Shown here in pieces: positions 27,901-36,100 of a stretch of 64,000 bases of DNA. The number at the start of each line of letters is the position of its first letter. Within the stretch, counting starts at the first letter, position 1. The position numbers and the translations under genes are program-made. Origin of the DNA: a virus; the IMG/VR virus record IMGVR_UViG_3300018421_000013, positions 1-64,000 of that record, one strand, 5' to 3'. A model generated the notes under the pieces. That model was not told where the DNA came from and ran no database searches. It worked only from the letters and a program-made list of their open reading frames with translations.

Positions 27901-29095
27901 TCCAAGTAGCAGCAGATGAAATGTAAGCATCGGCAATCGCTGTACCTTGCCAAGTACCTGAAGTGATAGTACCTACTTCAGTAATTGCTAGTGAATTAAT
28001 ATCTGCTTGTGTTTGATCTGCTGTTGCGTTAGTTTCAATACCTTCGAGCTTTGTTACTTGCTCGTCCGTCATTGCGCCCCATGCAGAAGTATTTGCCGCA
28101 GGAATACTTGCGTTTGTTCCAGTGCTGCTTGTAATTTCTAAAGCAGTATCATTCGCAGTTGCGGTTAAATCTGTTACACCAGTTGGTAGAGTAAAATTGT
28201 TTGCTTGAACTGCAGTAACGTGACCTCTTGCATTTGTAGTGACAGAAGAAATAGCAGTAAACGTACCTTCATTAGCAAGAGTATTATTTCCCGCAGTAGG
28301 ATCTGATCTTGTTACATCAGCGTGATTAATAACAATGTCAGTTTCTGTTGATTTATCGGCTGTAAAATCACCGCCGGTAATTGTTAAACTTATTTCTGTT
28401 CCTTCGTTAATATCCAATAAACCATCATTAGGTACAGCGCCAGCGGGTAGTGTAAATGTATTTGCCTGAATTGCTGTAACATGCCCGCGAGCATTTGTTG
28501 TTACACCAGTAATCGCGCTAAATGTACCTTCATGTGTAAGTGTATCTGCGCCTGCAGCTGGATCTGATCTTGTTACATCAGCGTGATTAATAACAATGTC
28601 AGTTTCTGTTGATTTGTTTGCAGTAAAATCGCCACCAGTAATAGTAAGAGCAATCTCTGTGCCTTGGTTTATATCAAGTAATGCGTCATTAATATCAGAC
28701 GGGACTGCGTATCTTCCATCTAAATTTATAACAACGTCTGATAATTGTCCAGATCTTGTTAGAGTAAGATTGCCATCTCCTGTTCCAAAACTTCCACCGT
28801 CGACGTAATTATCTGTGGTTGAAACTGTTTGGAAAGTTAAAGTACCTTCGCCGTCGGTTACGAGAATTTGTGCATTAGCGCCATCTGATGTTGGAAATGC
28901 ATAATCTCCAATTTGAAAAGAAGAAACATTTGCACCTATTTCGAAAAGGGTTGTTCCATCTGTAGAATAAAGAATTCTATCATTGACGTTAATGGCTAAT
29001 TCGCCGACATCAATAAATGCAGAATCTTCAGTATTTGCAACTTCTGGTAGATTGCCCGCAACATTTGTGCGTTTTATTTGAAATTTAGTAGCCAT
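24917..29095 (-). CDS. long tail fibre protein, 1392 aa
   Basis: The N-terminus 'MATKFQIKRTNVAGNLPEVA' with FIDVGELAINVNDRILYSTDG is the standard head of marine T4-like fibre proteins. The rest consists of recurring blocks: 'LTITGGDFTADKSTETDIVI' with NHADVTRSDP (twice); ATADQTQADINALAITQVG with GTISSGTWQGSVIASAYLDS (several times); QTFTGAKTFSGG; and 'ALTFGIADTNSVVINSATVA' with NDYAKFTATGLEGR (twice). The C-terminus is short and beta-rich (ELITNGSAVKVN). It has its own late promoter with a palindrome in the leader and is followed by the ILEI-like and S74 genes, which may form its tip and folding helper. Confidence 0.9.
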   Translation of the reverse strand: MATKFQIKRTNVAGNLPEVANTEDSAFIDVGELAINVNDRILYSTDGTTLFEIGANVSSFQIGDYAFPTSDGANAQILVTDGEGTLTFQTVSTTDNYVDGGSFGTGDGNLTLTRSGQLSDVVINLDGRYAVPSDINDALLDINQGTEIALTITGGDFTANKSTETDIVINHADVTRSDPAAGADTLTHEGTFSAITGVTTNARGHVTAIQANTFTLPAGAVPNDGLLDINEGTEISLTITGGDFTADKSTETDIVINHADVTRSDPTAGNNTLANEGTFTAISSVTTNARGHVTAVQANNFTLPTGVTDLTATANDTALEITSSTGTNASIPAANTSAWGAMTDEQVTKLEGIETNATADQTQADINSLAITEVGTITSGTWQGTAIADAYISSAATWNAKQDALTFGIADTNSVVINSATVADNDYAKFTATGLEGRNASEVKTDLSLNNVENTALSTWPGSTNITTLGTIATGTWQGTDVAVAHGGTGASDAATARTNLDVDQAGTINYIHPTPTRSDTTSTDAPAYGGTFEAVTSVTSDANGHITAIDVSTVTIPASDNTDEDVSVANLRTRLGQISTDTTIGDAADVQLTMSGDVIVSGNLTVSGTTTTINSNEVNIGDSILILNSDETGTPSQNGGIELERGTSANVLLQYNETNDRWEFTNDGSTYHNIATGVEDGATADQTQADINALAITQVGTISSGTWQGSVIASAYLDSDTAHLSGTQTFTGAKTFSGGITLDTITGSTQASTIDFDDDASGNGTNATSIKSLAGLNLYFDANDNDSSELQIFHGSAEIAAFDASGNFTLTGTVDGVDIAALNTTVSGKQDALTFGIADTNSVVIDSATVADNDYAKFTASGLEGRSASEVKTDLSLNNVENTALSTWAGSTSITTLGTISSGTWNGSVIASAYLDSDTAHLTGAQTFTGAKTFSGGLVASGGISGFDINNGISGTNFNITGVNQLEIADPGEGFVFKAGASGDMTLAIVDDSSDNILRYSGSGAVFDVQGNITLTGTVDGRDVATDGTKLDTIDTNANAYTHPNHTGDVTSTGDGATVIADDAVTYAKMQNLVTGNRLLGGTAAGLIGEVQVAAEMIADDAVSNDKLSNMSNNTIKGNNTGSAANPVDLTAAEVRALINVEDGATADQTQADINALAITQVGTITSGTWQGSAISTAYISNLSGTNTGDEPAASTTVSGIVELATIAETNTGTDATRAVTPDGLGGWTGSSNVTTLGTIATGTWNGSVIASDYLDADTAHLTTTQNFTGAKTFTSDSGITVRSATNGAGATIDFSDHASGSYGQVGTIQYLHSDGAVTTTGGNSTDGWIFSGTETRTVVKVVGDIEATADMYSGGDIELITNGSAVKVNNTPGTWSMYEDAAGDLIFDFA

Positions 29096-29121
29096 ATTGT
29101 TCTCTATATAGATATAAACAA

Positions 29122-29137
29122 TAACTTATATAAGTTA
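29122..29137. repeat. 16-bp palindrome in the 1392-aa fibre leader
   Basis: TAACTTATATAAGTTA is a perfect palindrome between the promoter box at 29146 and the ATG at 29095. It could bind a dimeric regulator or fold as a hairpin at the mRNA 5' end. Confidence 0.45.
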
Positions 29138-29145
29138 CCCTATTT

Positions 29146-29153
29146 TATTTATA
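29146..29153 (-). promoter_or_regulatory. T4-type late promoter for the 1392-aa fibre unit
   Basis: A perfect TATAAATA, 50 bases before the fibre ATG. The stop codon of the oxygenase gene is contained in the box. Confidence 0.65.
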
Positions 29154-29775
29154 CAAACTTTGGCCCGTAAACCCACCAAACAATTGACTTTCTTAGTCCA
29201 GTTTTTACTCTACCAACTCGATGTAAAGTCCAGGAAGGAAATGCAATTAAAGTATTTCTTTTTTGTTCTAACGTAGTTAGTACACCAGAATCCATTATTT
29301 GGAATTTTCCACCTTTATATTCTTCTGGATCTGATAGAATTAAACTAAAACTTAATTTTCTATGCATTGCAGAATTCATTTCTAAATTTGTATTTAAATC
29401 TGAAAATTTATCACAATGTAAAGAATAGTGTTGACCTTTATAATACGATGTCAATTGTATAAAATTAAAACCAGTTAGATTAAATCCAAAATAAGCATCA
29501 TTGATACTTTCTGTTAATGTATAGAGAGAATGGAACGCAGCAATAGATAATTCATTTGTATCATCGTAGTTATAAAAACTTAAATTAGAAGATCTAATTT
29601 TTGAGTCTTTTATTCCATCACTACTGTCGATACCATCTTTTCTTATTGCTTGAGGATCTGTTGAATTAAAATATTCTTCTAAAATATTTAATTCGTCTTC
29701 TGGCATAGCATTTTCAAAAATTAAATAATCTTCTTGACATAATAATTTTTTTTCTGGATAGGGCGTTAATGGCAT
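29149..29775 (-). CDS. 2-oxoglutarate/Fe(II) oxygenase, prolyl-hydroxylase type
   Basis: A 208-aa protein with the full double-stranded beta-helix iron site: His120 and Asp122 in YSLHCDKF, His185 in SWTLHRVG, and Arg195 in GLRKSIVWW for 2-oxoglutarate. 'RKLSFSLILSDPEEYKGGKF' and LIAFPSW are the usual core strands of PKHD-type and prolyl 4-hydroxylases. These enzymes hydroxylate proteins or small molecules using O2 and 2-oxoglutarate. It stands alone between fibre genes with its own promoter-like box and no metabolic neighbours, so a virion protein is the more likely substrate. Collagen-like (6971-8143) and polyproline (41303-46429) proteins are encoded nearby; a link is inference. Confidence 0.9.
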   Translation of the reverse strand: MPLTPYPEKKLLCQEDYLIFENAMPEDELNILEEYFNSTDPQAIRKDGIDSSDGIKDSKIRSSNLSFYNYDDTNELSIAAFHSLYTLTESINDAYFGFNLTGFNFIQLTSYYKGQHYSLHCDKFSDLNTNLEMNSAMHRKLSFSLILSDPEEYKGGKFQIMDSGVLTTLEQKRNTLIAFPSWTLHRVGRVKTGLRKSIVWWVYGPKFV

Positions 29776-29800
29776 AATATAATTCCATAATATAAAATAC

Positions 29801-29808
29801 TATTTATG
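29801..29808 (-). promoter_or_regulatory. late-promoter-like box CATAAATA before the oxygenase
   Basis: One base off the consensus, 25 bases before the oxygenase ATG, with the stop codon of the S74 fibre gene inside it. The same CATAAATA variant at the same distance precedes gp4 on the other strand. Confidence 0.5.
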
Positions 29809-30748
29809 TATTTTTTAAAGCATCTATTTCGGCTTTGAGTGCTTTGCACACTGATATTAAAAACGCAGATAGTTTTTGATAATCTACAGCTTTAAATCCA
29901 TTTTCACGAGTTTCAACTAATGTAGGTTGTATTTCTTCAATTTCTTGTGCAATTACACCAATAGCGTGACCGGTTTGTTGATGAATATCTGGAAAAGGAA
30001 TCCAATCATATTCATATCCATTTATTTGATCTAACTTAGATAAAGCATCAGTGATAGGAGTAATATTTTCTTTTAATCTTTGATCCGAAGAAGCAAACGC
30101 TGTAACATCACCGGTACAAGAAAGTGCACCTACGATTCTACTATTTCCATTAACATGTAAAGCATATGCGCCGGGAGCAGTATTAACGCCTACTCTAGTT
30201 GCAGTTGTATCAACGTGTAAAATTGGAGTTGCAACAGCACCAAATACTGTATTTCCACCAGTAACATTAAGTACTTCATCTGCAGAAAGATATTTAAAAA
30301 CTACGTCTGAACCAGTTCCAAAGTTGATAGCTTGATCGTCAACTAAAGTAACACTACCTTTTCTCATACGAACATTTGCAGCTATATGATTTTCAGGATC
30401 AGGATCAGAAACATCACCAAAACTCAATGTTTTTTCTGCGGTACCAAAATATTCATCATCTTCATCTGAGCGTAAAAACTGGCTTGAAGATAAACCTCCG
30501 ACTGCAGATCCATTTACATTAGTTAATTGAGAACCATTTCCAAAGAAATACGGCGCTACAACATTTGCAGCAGCTTCAATAGCATTTTGTGTATTTCCAC
30601 TGTGTGATTGCCCAATCGACATTACGCCATTAGTACCATCAACATAAAATTTATTAGTGTTTACTGTAATATTAGCATCACCTATAACGACGTCGCCGTC
30701 TGTAGTTAAGCCTTCTAATACTTCAAATTTTATTGCTTGATTTGCCAT
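29804..30748 (-). CDS. tail fibre protein with S74-type chaperone, 314 aa
   Basis: Residues 1-210 are a beta-rich fibre segment (DGDVVIGDANITVNTNKFYV; GSAVGGLSSSQFLRSDEDDE; VGVNTAPGAYALHVNGNSRI). Residues 221-314 are an S74 self-cleaving chaperone: SDQRLKENI (Ser221, Lys226), GYEYDW, IGVIAQEIEEIQP, 'AVDYQKLSAFLISVCKALKA'. Cleavage before Ser221 would leave a fibre of about 220 residues. It is the second S74 protein here and differs clearly from the first. It follows the 137-aa gene by 3 bases. Confidence 0.9.
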   Translation of the reverse strand: MANQAIKFEVLEGLTTDGDVVIGDANITVNTNKFYVDGTNGVMSIGQSHSGNTQNAIEAAANVVAPYFFGNGSQLTNVNGSAVGGLSSSQFLRSDEDDEYFGTAEKTLSFGDVSDPDPENHIAANVRMRKGSVTLVDDQAINFGTGSDVVFKYLSADEVLNVTGGNTVFGAVATPILHVDTTATRVGVNTAPGAYALHVNGNSRIVGALSCTGDVTAFASSDQRLKENITPITDALSKLDQINGYEYDWIPFPDIHQQTGHAIGVIAQEIEEIQPTLVETRENGFKAVDYQKLSAFLISVCKALKAEIDALKNT

Positions 30749-30751
30749 TTA

Positions 30752-31165
30752 TTAGATCCTAAAAATGCCAGAAGTATTCCAAGTGACGTCAATATTACCG
30801 CCACTAGGAGTAATTGGAAAACCTGTAATACCAGTATCTAACCACGCTACTAATCTAGATGTTGTTGTAACTGATGTGTCAATCCAAATGAGTAATGCTT
30901 CACATGGATCGCCGGCAGGAACAGATAAGAACGATACATCATCAGCGTTAAAAATACCATCTGTAACTGTTTTATTAGATAAAGTTATTGTAGAAATAAT
31001 ACTAGCACCAGGAATATCTGAATAGAAAGTATCTGTTGGATCATACGTTCCACCAGCAACACCAGTATCAATTAATGAAACTTTAACGGTAGAAGTGCTA
31101 AGAGCTGTATCAGAATCTCCATTCAATAATGCTTGCTTATAATCTGGATATATCGCATTAGCCAT
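30752..31165 (-). CDS. fibre-region structural protein, 137 aa
   Basis: This is a small beta-rich protein beginning MANAIYPDYKQALLNGDSD. It contains IDTGVAGGTYDPTDTFYSDI and, toward the end, 'EALLIWIDTSVTTTSRLVAW' with GGNIDVTWNTSGIFRI. Proteins of this type are common next to phage fibre and tail genes and read as single-domain virion components. It has no enzyme motif. The gene starts 8 bases inside the 67-aa helical gene, so translation is coupled. Confidence 0.75.
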   Translation of the reverse strand: MANAIYPDYKQALLNGDSDTALSTSTVKVSLIDTGVAGGTYDPTDTFYSDIPGASIISTITLSNKTVTDGIFNADDVSFLSVPAGDPCEALLIWIDTSVTTTSRLVAWLDTGITGFPITPSGGNIDVTWNTSGIFRI

Positions 31166-31361
31166 CTACTTTTTCCTCTTTTTCTTCTGTTTCAGTTTGT
31201 TGTGGTGTTAATTGACTAATTTGTGTTTGTAAGTTATCAATAACTTCTTTTGCAACCTGTAATTGTGTTTCTAAGTTAATAACATCAGCTAATGCTGCGT
31301 TTAGTTTTCCTTGTTGTACTTGTACATATTTGTTAATAAAATCAACTTGTCCAGCTTCCAT
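31158..31361 (-). CDS. small helical protein, 67 aa
   Basis: The protein begins 'MEAGQVDFINKYVQVQQGKL' and continues as a near-perfect heptad coiled coil (LADVINLETQLQVAKEVIDN), ending in an acidic, glutamate-rich tail. An AAAGGTGAA ribosome site precedes the start and its end overlaps the next gene by 8 bases, so it is surely translated. One of four helical proteins of 54-67 residues beside fibre genes in this window. The function is unknown; a fibre assembly factor is one possibility. Confidence 0.75.
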   Translation of the reverse strand: MEAGQVDFINKYVQVQQGKLNAALADVINLETQLQVAKEVIDNLQTQISQLTPQQTETEEKEEKVDG

Positions 31362-31379
31362 AATTTATTCACCTTTTAT

Positions 31380-32534
31380 TTAAAATGTTCCTCCGTCCAA
31401 ACTTGTAAATGTCGGGACACCGCTTGCATCTAATTGTAATACGTCATATGCTACACCAGCAACCTCAGCAAGAGCGCTAGTACCTTGACCATACAATAAA
31501 GAATTTGTTGTTACACTAGATTTTCCAGTACCACCATGTTCTACTGCAAGATCTGATGTTAATGTTAATGACGCTGCAGCTAAAGCACCCATATCTACTG
31601 GAGCTAATGTACCGGTACCTACAGTATCACCTGTAGGCTCAGTCGCTAATCCAGTGATAAATTTAAAAGTGCCTGCATCTGATGCATCTCTAAATAACCC
31701 TGCGTATTTAGTACCAGTATCATCGTATTCACCATAAAATCCAAAATCTACTGCATCTGTTTGGTTATTAGAAGCTAACTTAATCATGTTATCTTCTACT
31801 GCTAACGTTGACGTAGTAATCTCGGTAATGCTACCTTGTACATATAAATTACCAGTAGCTGTAATATCTCTAAACGTTACATCATCTGTAGTTGCAACTG
31901 GCTGTCCAATATTAATGCCAGTACCATCTACAGTAACGCCCGTACCGCCAACCGCATATAAACCTGAAGAATTGGCTAATAAACCGTCTTGTGCATCTAC
32001 CGCTACATCATCAGCGTTTACAGTAATACCATTACCAGTTCCTACGGTAAGTGTTCTACTTATTGTAATATCACCACCGCCGGTTAAACCAGAACCGGCA
32101 GTAATATTAACAGCAGAATGATCAATGTGTTCATTCGATACGAAGTTAATTAAAGCATCGTGATCAATCGCAGCATCTCTGGCATCTACATAAGCTTTAA
32201 TTGATTCAGAAGATGCAATAGAAGTATTTGAAACACCTGTAGTCATAGTATCATCATCAATGATACTAGTAATACCGTACGGCGTGCCACTTGGTCCTAA
32301 CGTTACTTTAGAAGTTTTTACTTCATCAATAAATGAAATTGAATTTGCGACTAATGCTTGATTAGCTGTTAAGACTCCTGGAAATCTTTCACCGGCAATT
32401 GCAGTTACTGCACTAAAATTACCAATATATAATACGTCACCATTGCCAGACCACGCTAACTCACCATTGGCTAAACTTAAAGGTTCAGCAACGGTTTCAG
32501 ATCTTTTAATTTGTATTAAGTTTTGTGTTGCCAT
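31380..32534 (-). CDS. tail fibre protein, 384 aa
   Basis: The N-terminus 'MATQNLIQIKRSETVAEPLS' with LANGELAWSGNGDVLYIG is the standard head of marine T4-like fibre proteins. A shaft follows with ITAGSGLTGGGDITISRTL, TTDDVTFRDITATGNLYVQG and 'EDNMIKLASNNQTDAVDFGF', then LAVEHGGTGKSSV. The chain ends SLDGGTF, almost the same as the MDGGSF end of the 81-aa neighbour. It is the second gene of the unit that starts at the 32822 promoter. Confidence 0.9.
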   Translation of the reverse strand: MATQNLIQIKRSETVAEPLSLANGELAWSGNGDVLYIGNFSAVTAIAGERFPGVLTANQALVANSISFIDEVKTSKVTLGPSGTPYGITSIIDDDTMTTGVSNTSIASSESIKAYVDARDAAIDHDALINFVSNEHIDHSAVNITAGSGLTGGGDITISRTLTVGTGNGITVNADDVAVDAQDGLLANSSGLYAVGGTGVTVDGTGINIGQPVATTDDVTFRDITATGNLYVQGSITEITTSTLAVEDNMIKLASNNQTDAVDFGFYGEYDDTGTKYAGLFRDASDAGTFKFITGLATEPTGDTVGTGTLAPVDMGALAAASLTLTSDLAVEHGGTGKSSVTTNSLLYGQGTSALAEVAGVAYDVLQLDASGVPTFTSLDGGTF

Positions 32535-32552
32535 CTAAGACTCCAATTTAAT

Positions 32553-32798
32553 TTAGAAGCTTCCACCATCCATATAAGCTAGTTTTATTTCATATTTTTG
32601 ATTACTAGAATTATATTGGAGAGTGGCTCCATCTACTTTATTTACCTCAGTTACGCTTTCAATAGATTTTAAATCAGACAATACAATATCCTTTACAGTG
32701 TTTCTTAAAGTTAAAGGGGCGCTTGTTTGCAAACGACCAGCACTGTTATTGATATCAATTTCAAGACCGTATGATCTTTGAAAATTTTGATCTGCCAT
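32553..32798 (-). CDS. small fibre-associated structural protein, 81 aa
   Basis: An 81-aa protein with no known domain that I can name. The middle (LTLRNTVKDIVLSDLKSIES) may be helical, and the end 'GATLQYNSSNQKYEIKLAYM' then DGGSF is a beta-hairpin as found at fibre shaft joints. The C-terminus resembles that of the 384-aa fibre encoded next and an internal part of the 1392-aa fibre (YVDGGSFG). It is the first gene of its unit, 23 bases after a perfect late promoter. It may be a connector or tip piece. Confidence 0.75.
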   Translation of the reverse strand: MADQNFQRSYGLEIDINNSAGRLQTSAPLTLRNTVKDIVLSDLKSIESVTEVNKVDGATLQYNSSNQKYEIKLAYMDGGSF

Positions 32799-32821
32799 TT
32801 AAATCTCCAACTATTTGTTAT

Positions 32822-32829
32822 TATTTATA
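32822..32829 (-). promoter_or_regulatory. T4-type late promoter for the 81-aa/384-aa fibre unit
   Basis: A perfect TATAAATA that begins immediately after the TAA stop of the 109-aa gene and lies 23 bases before the 81-aa ATG. Confidence 0.75.
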
Positions 32830-33159
32830 TTAAATTTTAGTTACACCAGGATTTACTGTTAAAATACCTTCTATAATTCTAGAAACAAGTCCTAAATCAT
32901 TAGTCAATTCAACATCATAAACATATCTTCCAGGCTCCATTGAATTTGTAGTTGTAGAATCTAGTGTTAATGTAACAGTACCGTCGGGAACACTTAAAGC
33001 TACACCAATATTAATCGCAGTAGAAGAAGTATAATATCTTCTAATTTGACCTGCTCCAGTATATCCTTGTAGATCTATTGCAGCACCATCTTCTTTTAAT
33101 GTAATAACAGTTTCCCAATCAGCACCTTGATCTATATTTAAATTTGCTTTCGTTGCCAT
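32830..33159 (-). CDS. small beta-sandwich fibre/baseplate protein, 109 aa
   Basis: A single beta-sandwich: NIDQGADWETVITLKEDG, IDLQGYTGAGQIRRYY, DGTVTLTLDSTTTNSMEPG, RYVYDVELTNDLG, GILTVNPGVT. This pattern (Gln-Gly-x-x-[FW] start, 'G-Y-T-x-x-x-Q-I-R', P-G-x-Y-x-Y-D-V, V-x-P-x-V-T end) is widespread in small phage proteins near receptor-binding genes and resembles the N-terminal domain of upper baseplate proteins. The ATG overlaps the stop of the 1719-aa gene by one base. Confidence 0.8.
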   Translation of the reverse strand: MATKANLNIDQGADWETVITLKEDGAAIDLQGYTGAGQIRRYYTSSTAINIGVALSVPDGTVTLTLDSTTTNSMEPGRYVYDVELTNDLGLVSRIIEGILTVNPGVTKI

Positions 33160-36100
33160 TAAGTTGTCTCTATTTTAACTACATTAAATCTATGTATATC
33201 TGTTCCTGTTGCATCAGGACAGTTTGCATTTAAAATAATATGACTATTGTTTGTTGTTGGTGTAATTGTTACATCTATGCTATTACTTATTTCGCCATAT
33301 CTGGAGAAAAATACATCTGTTCCATTATGTACACACATAATTTCTACACCATACGCACTCGTAGCATCATTTTCATTTCTACCCTGTACAATATACTTGA
33401 ATCCTCGAGATTCACTGAAAGGTAAACTATCAATTTCTTGATCGCCTGTAGCAGTAACTGCGGTTTCAGTTGCTAACATAGCAACACCGTTTGCAGTTAA
33501 TACTTCAATTTCTAGTGAAAAGATATTTGCTACACCTTCAACAATAATATTTGTAAATGTTGCATTAGCGTTAAAATCTGATTCTGCATTAACTGTTAAA
33601 GTATCAGCGCCATCACTACCTAAAACAGTATTATTATTAACAGTTAATGCATTAATATTTGCATCATTACCAAAGATATCCCATCTTAATGACGATGAAC
33701 CTAAATCATCACCTGAAGTTGCAGGATATAAGTATGTTGCTACAGAAGTATTAGAAAGGAATGCATCCCACCTATGAGTTGAATCTCCAAGATCTTGTCC
33801 TGTTTCGTTCGGTTTTGCTGTACTTCCAAATGTTACTGCGCCAGTGAGCGTTGAAGAAGAAGTTACTGTAGCAGTACCAGTAACTTTAAATGCTTCTGTT
33901 GGAGTATCAGTTCCACCTACATGCAATTTGGATGAAACATAACCACTACCATCAACGTTAAGGCCATCGCTAACTGCGGTGCCTGTTACATTTACGCCGG
34001 TGTCTGACGTTTGTAATTTGCTAGCAGCTGCATAATATAATTCAACAGCCCCGTCAGCAGTCATATCAATGTAGTTTCCACCTTCTGTATTTTCGATAAC
34101 TACATTATTGCCTTGTACTATTAAACTTCCAGCACCATTTTCCGTGATGTATGAATGGTTATCAGCACTACTATGATACAATTGAAAATCTTGCTCGTCG
34201 CCTAATTGTAATTTATCGTTATCACCCGCAACAAAACCATCGGCAACAACATTACCCGTAACAGTGATACCACCTGCCTGTGTATCTAACTTTGCAACAC
34301 TATTATGATATAGTGTTGCTTCACCGCCAGCAGTACCGACAAAATAATTTCCACCTTCAGTGTCTTCTATAACTACACCATTAGCTTGAAGTGCTAAAGA
34401 ACCTGTACCAGATTCTCGAACATATGAAGTTGTACCATCATTAAAAATTTCCATCGTGGTGCCAAGAGTAACTTTCTCGCTGTTACCCATTGTTAAACCA
34501 TCAGAAATAATTGTGCCTGTTACCGTAACACCAGTATTAGTTGTTTGTAATCTTGCGGTTGCAGCAGAATATAGAATTGCCGAAGTATTTGTACCGCTTG
34601 CAGATATAATTGGTGTAATACCGCCAGAACCATTGTCTGATGAAATAATTACATCTGCATTATCAGCATTATTTGTAATGTTTAAATTGCCAGTTTTATT
34701 TGTAATAAGAGAAGCTGTACCATTATGATATAATTCTAGATCTTGAGCAGCACCTAGCTGTACTCTTTCATTGTCGCCTGCGACAAAACCATCTGATACA
34801 ACATTACCGGTAACAACAACACCACCTGTTGCAGTAGCTAATTTAGCAGCGCCGGCATAATATAAATTTAAAGCCCCACCAGCCGCCATATCAATATAAT
34901 TTCCACCTTCTGTATTTTCAAGGATCATATTATTACCTTGAAGTACTAATGAACCGCCGCCTGATTCTTTGATGATAGAATTGCCTGATGCTTCATGGAA
35001 AATTTGTAAATCTTGAGAAGCACCTAGTTGTAATTTTTCTCCATCTCCTGCAACGAAACCATCTGATACAACGTTACCGGTAACTGTAATTCCACCGGCC
35101 TGAGTAGTAAGTTTTTGTGCATTATTGTGATACATCACGACCGCGCCATTTAATGTTGCAGTAACATATGCTTCTGAACCGGTATGACTTCTTACTTCTA
35201 GCTTATCAGTAAATAAATTTGTATTAGTGGAACCTCTGACATCTAAAATCGCAGTATTGATATTTGCTCGTGCGCCAGTATGATAAATTGAAAGATCTGC
35301 ATCAGTTCCCATCGTAATAAAGTTATTATCATCAAAATTAAGGGTATTAGCTGATTTATCCCATGTAAGAGTATTAACTGAGGTAGAACCTTCAATGCTA
35401 ATATCATCTTCGAATAGTGAAGTACTTCTTACACGCAGTGTACTTGTATTAGCTAAATCAGTAATATGAACTTGATTATTATTAGCTAATAGCGCTGGTG
35501 AATCGTCTGGCGAATATAGATAGGTTCCAACACCATCATCGCCAACAAGGTAACGCGACGCATCTGCAGCGCGCAATGTAAGATCTGTTGCTTGGATAAT
35601 TAATGAACCAGTTCCTGACTCAGAAATGATAGAATTATTTGCAGCAGCATCAAAATAAATTTCTAATTCGCCGTCTGTACCAAATGTTGCTTTCGCGTTA
35701 TCATTCCAATTCATTGTACGTGTTGTAGCAGTCCATGTTAATGCATCTTCATTTGTTGATACCGCATCAGATTCAAACTTAACATTAGATTGAACACGCA
35801 ATGTATCTGTATTTGCTTCACCTTCGATTTCAACACCATAAGACTTAGTAGCAAGTTTTTGTGTACCATAATGATAAAGAACAACATCACCGCTACTACC
35901 ATCGGCTCTAATATAATCTGCTACGCCACCGTTGCTGTCGTCTGTAGCAATAAGAATATCGGCGTTATCAGCATTATTTTTAATAACAATGTTGCCAGTA
36001 GAGTTGTCAATTCGTGAAGTAGTAGCATCGTGATAAATAGATAAATCACCACTCGTACCAAAAGTAGCATAGTTATTGTCATTAAAGTTAAGAGTATTTG

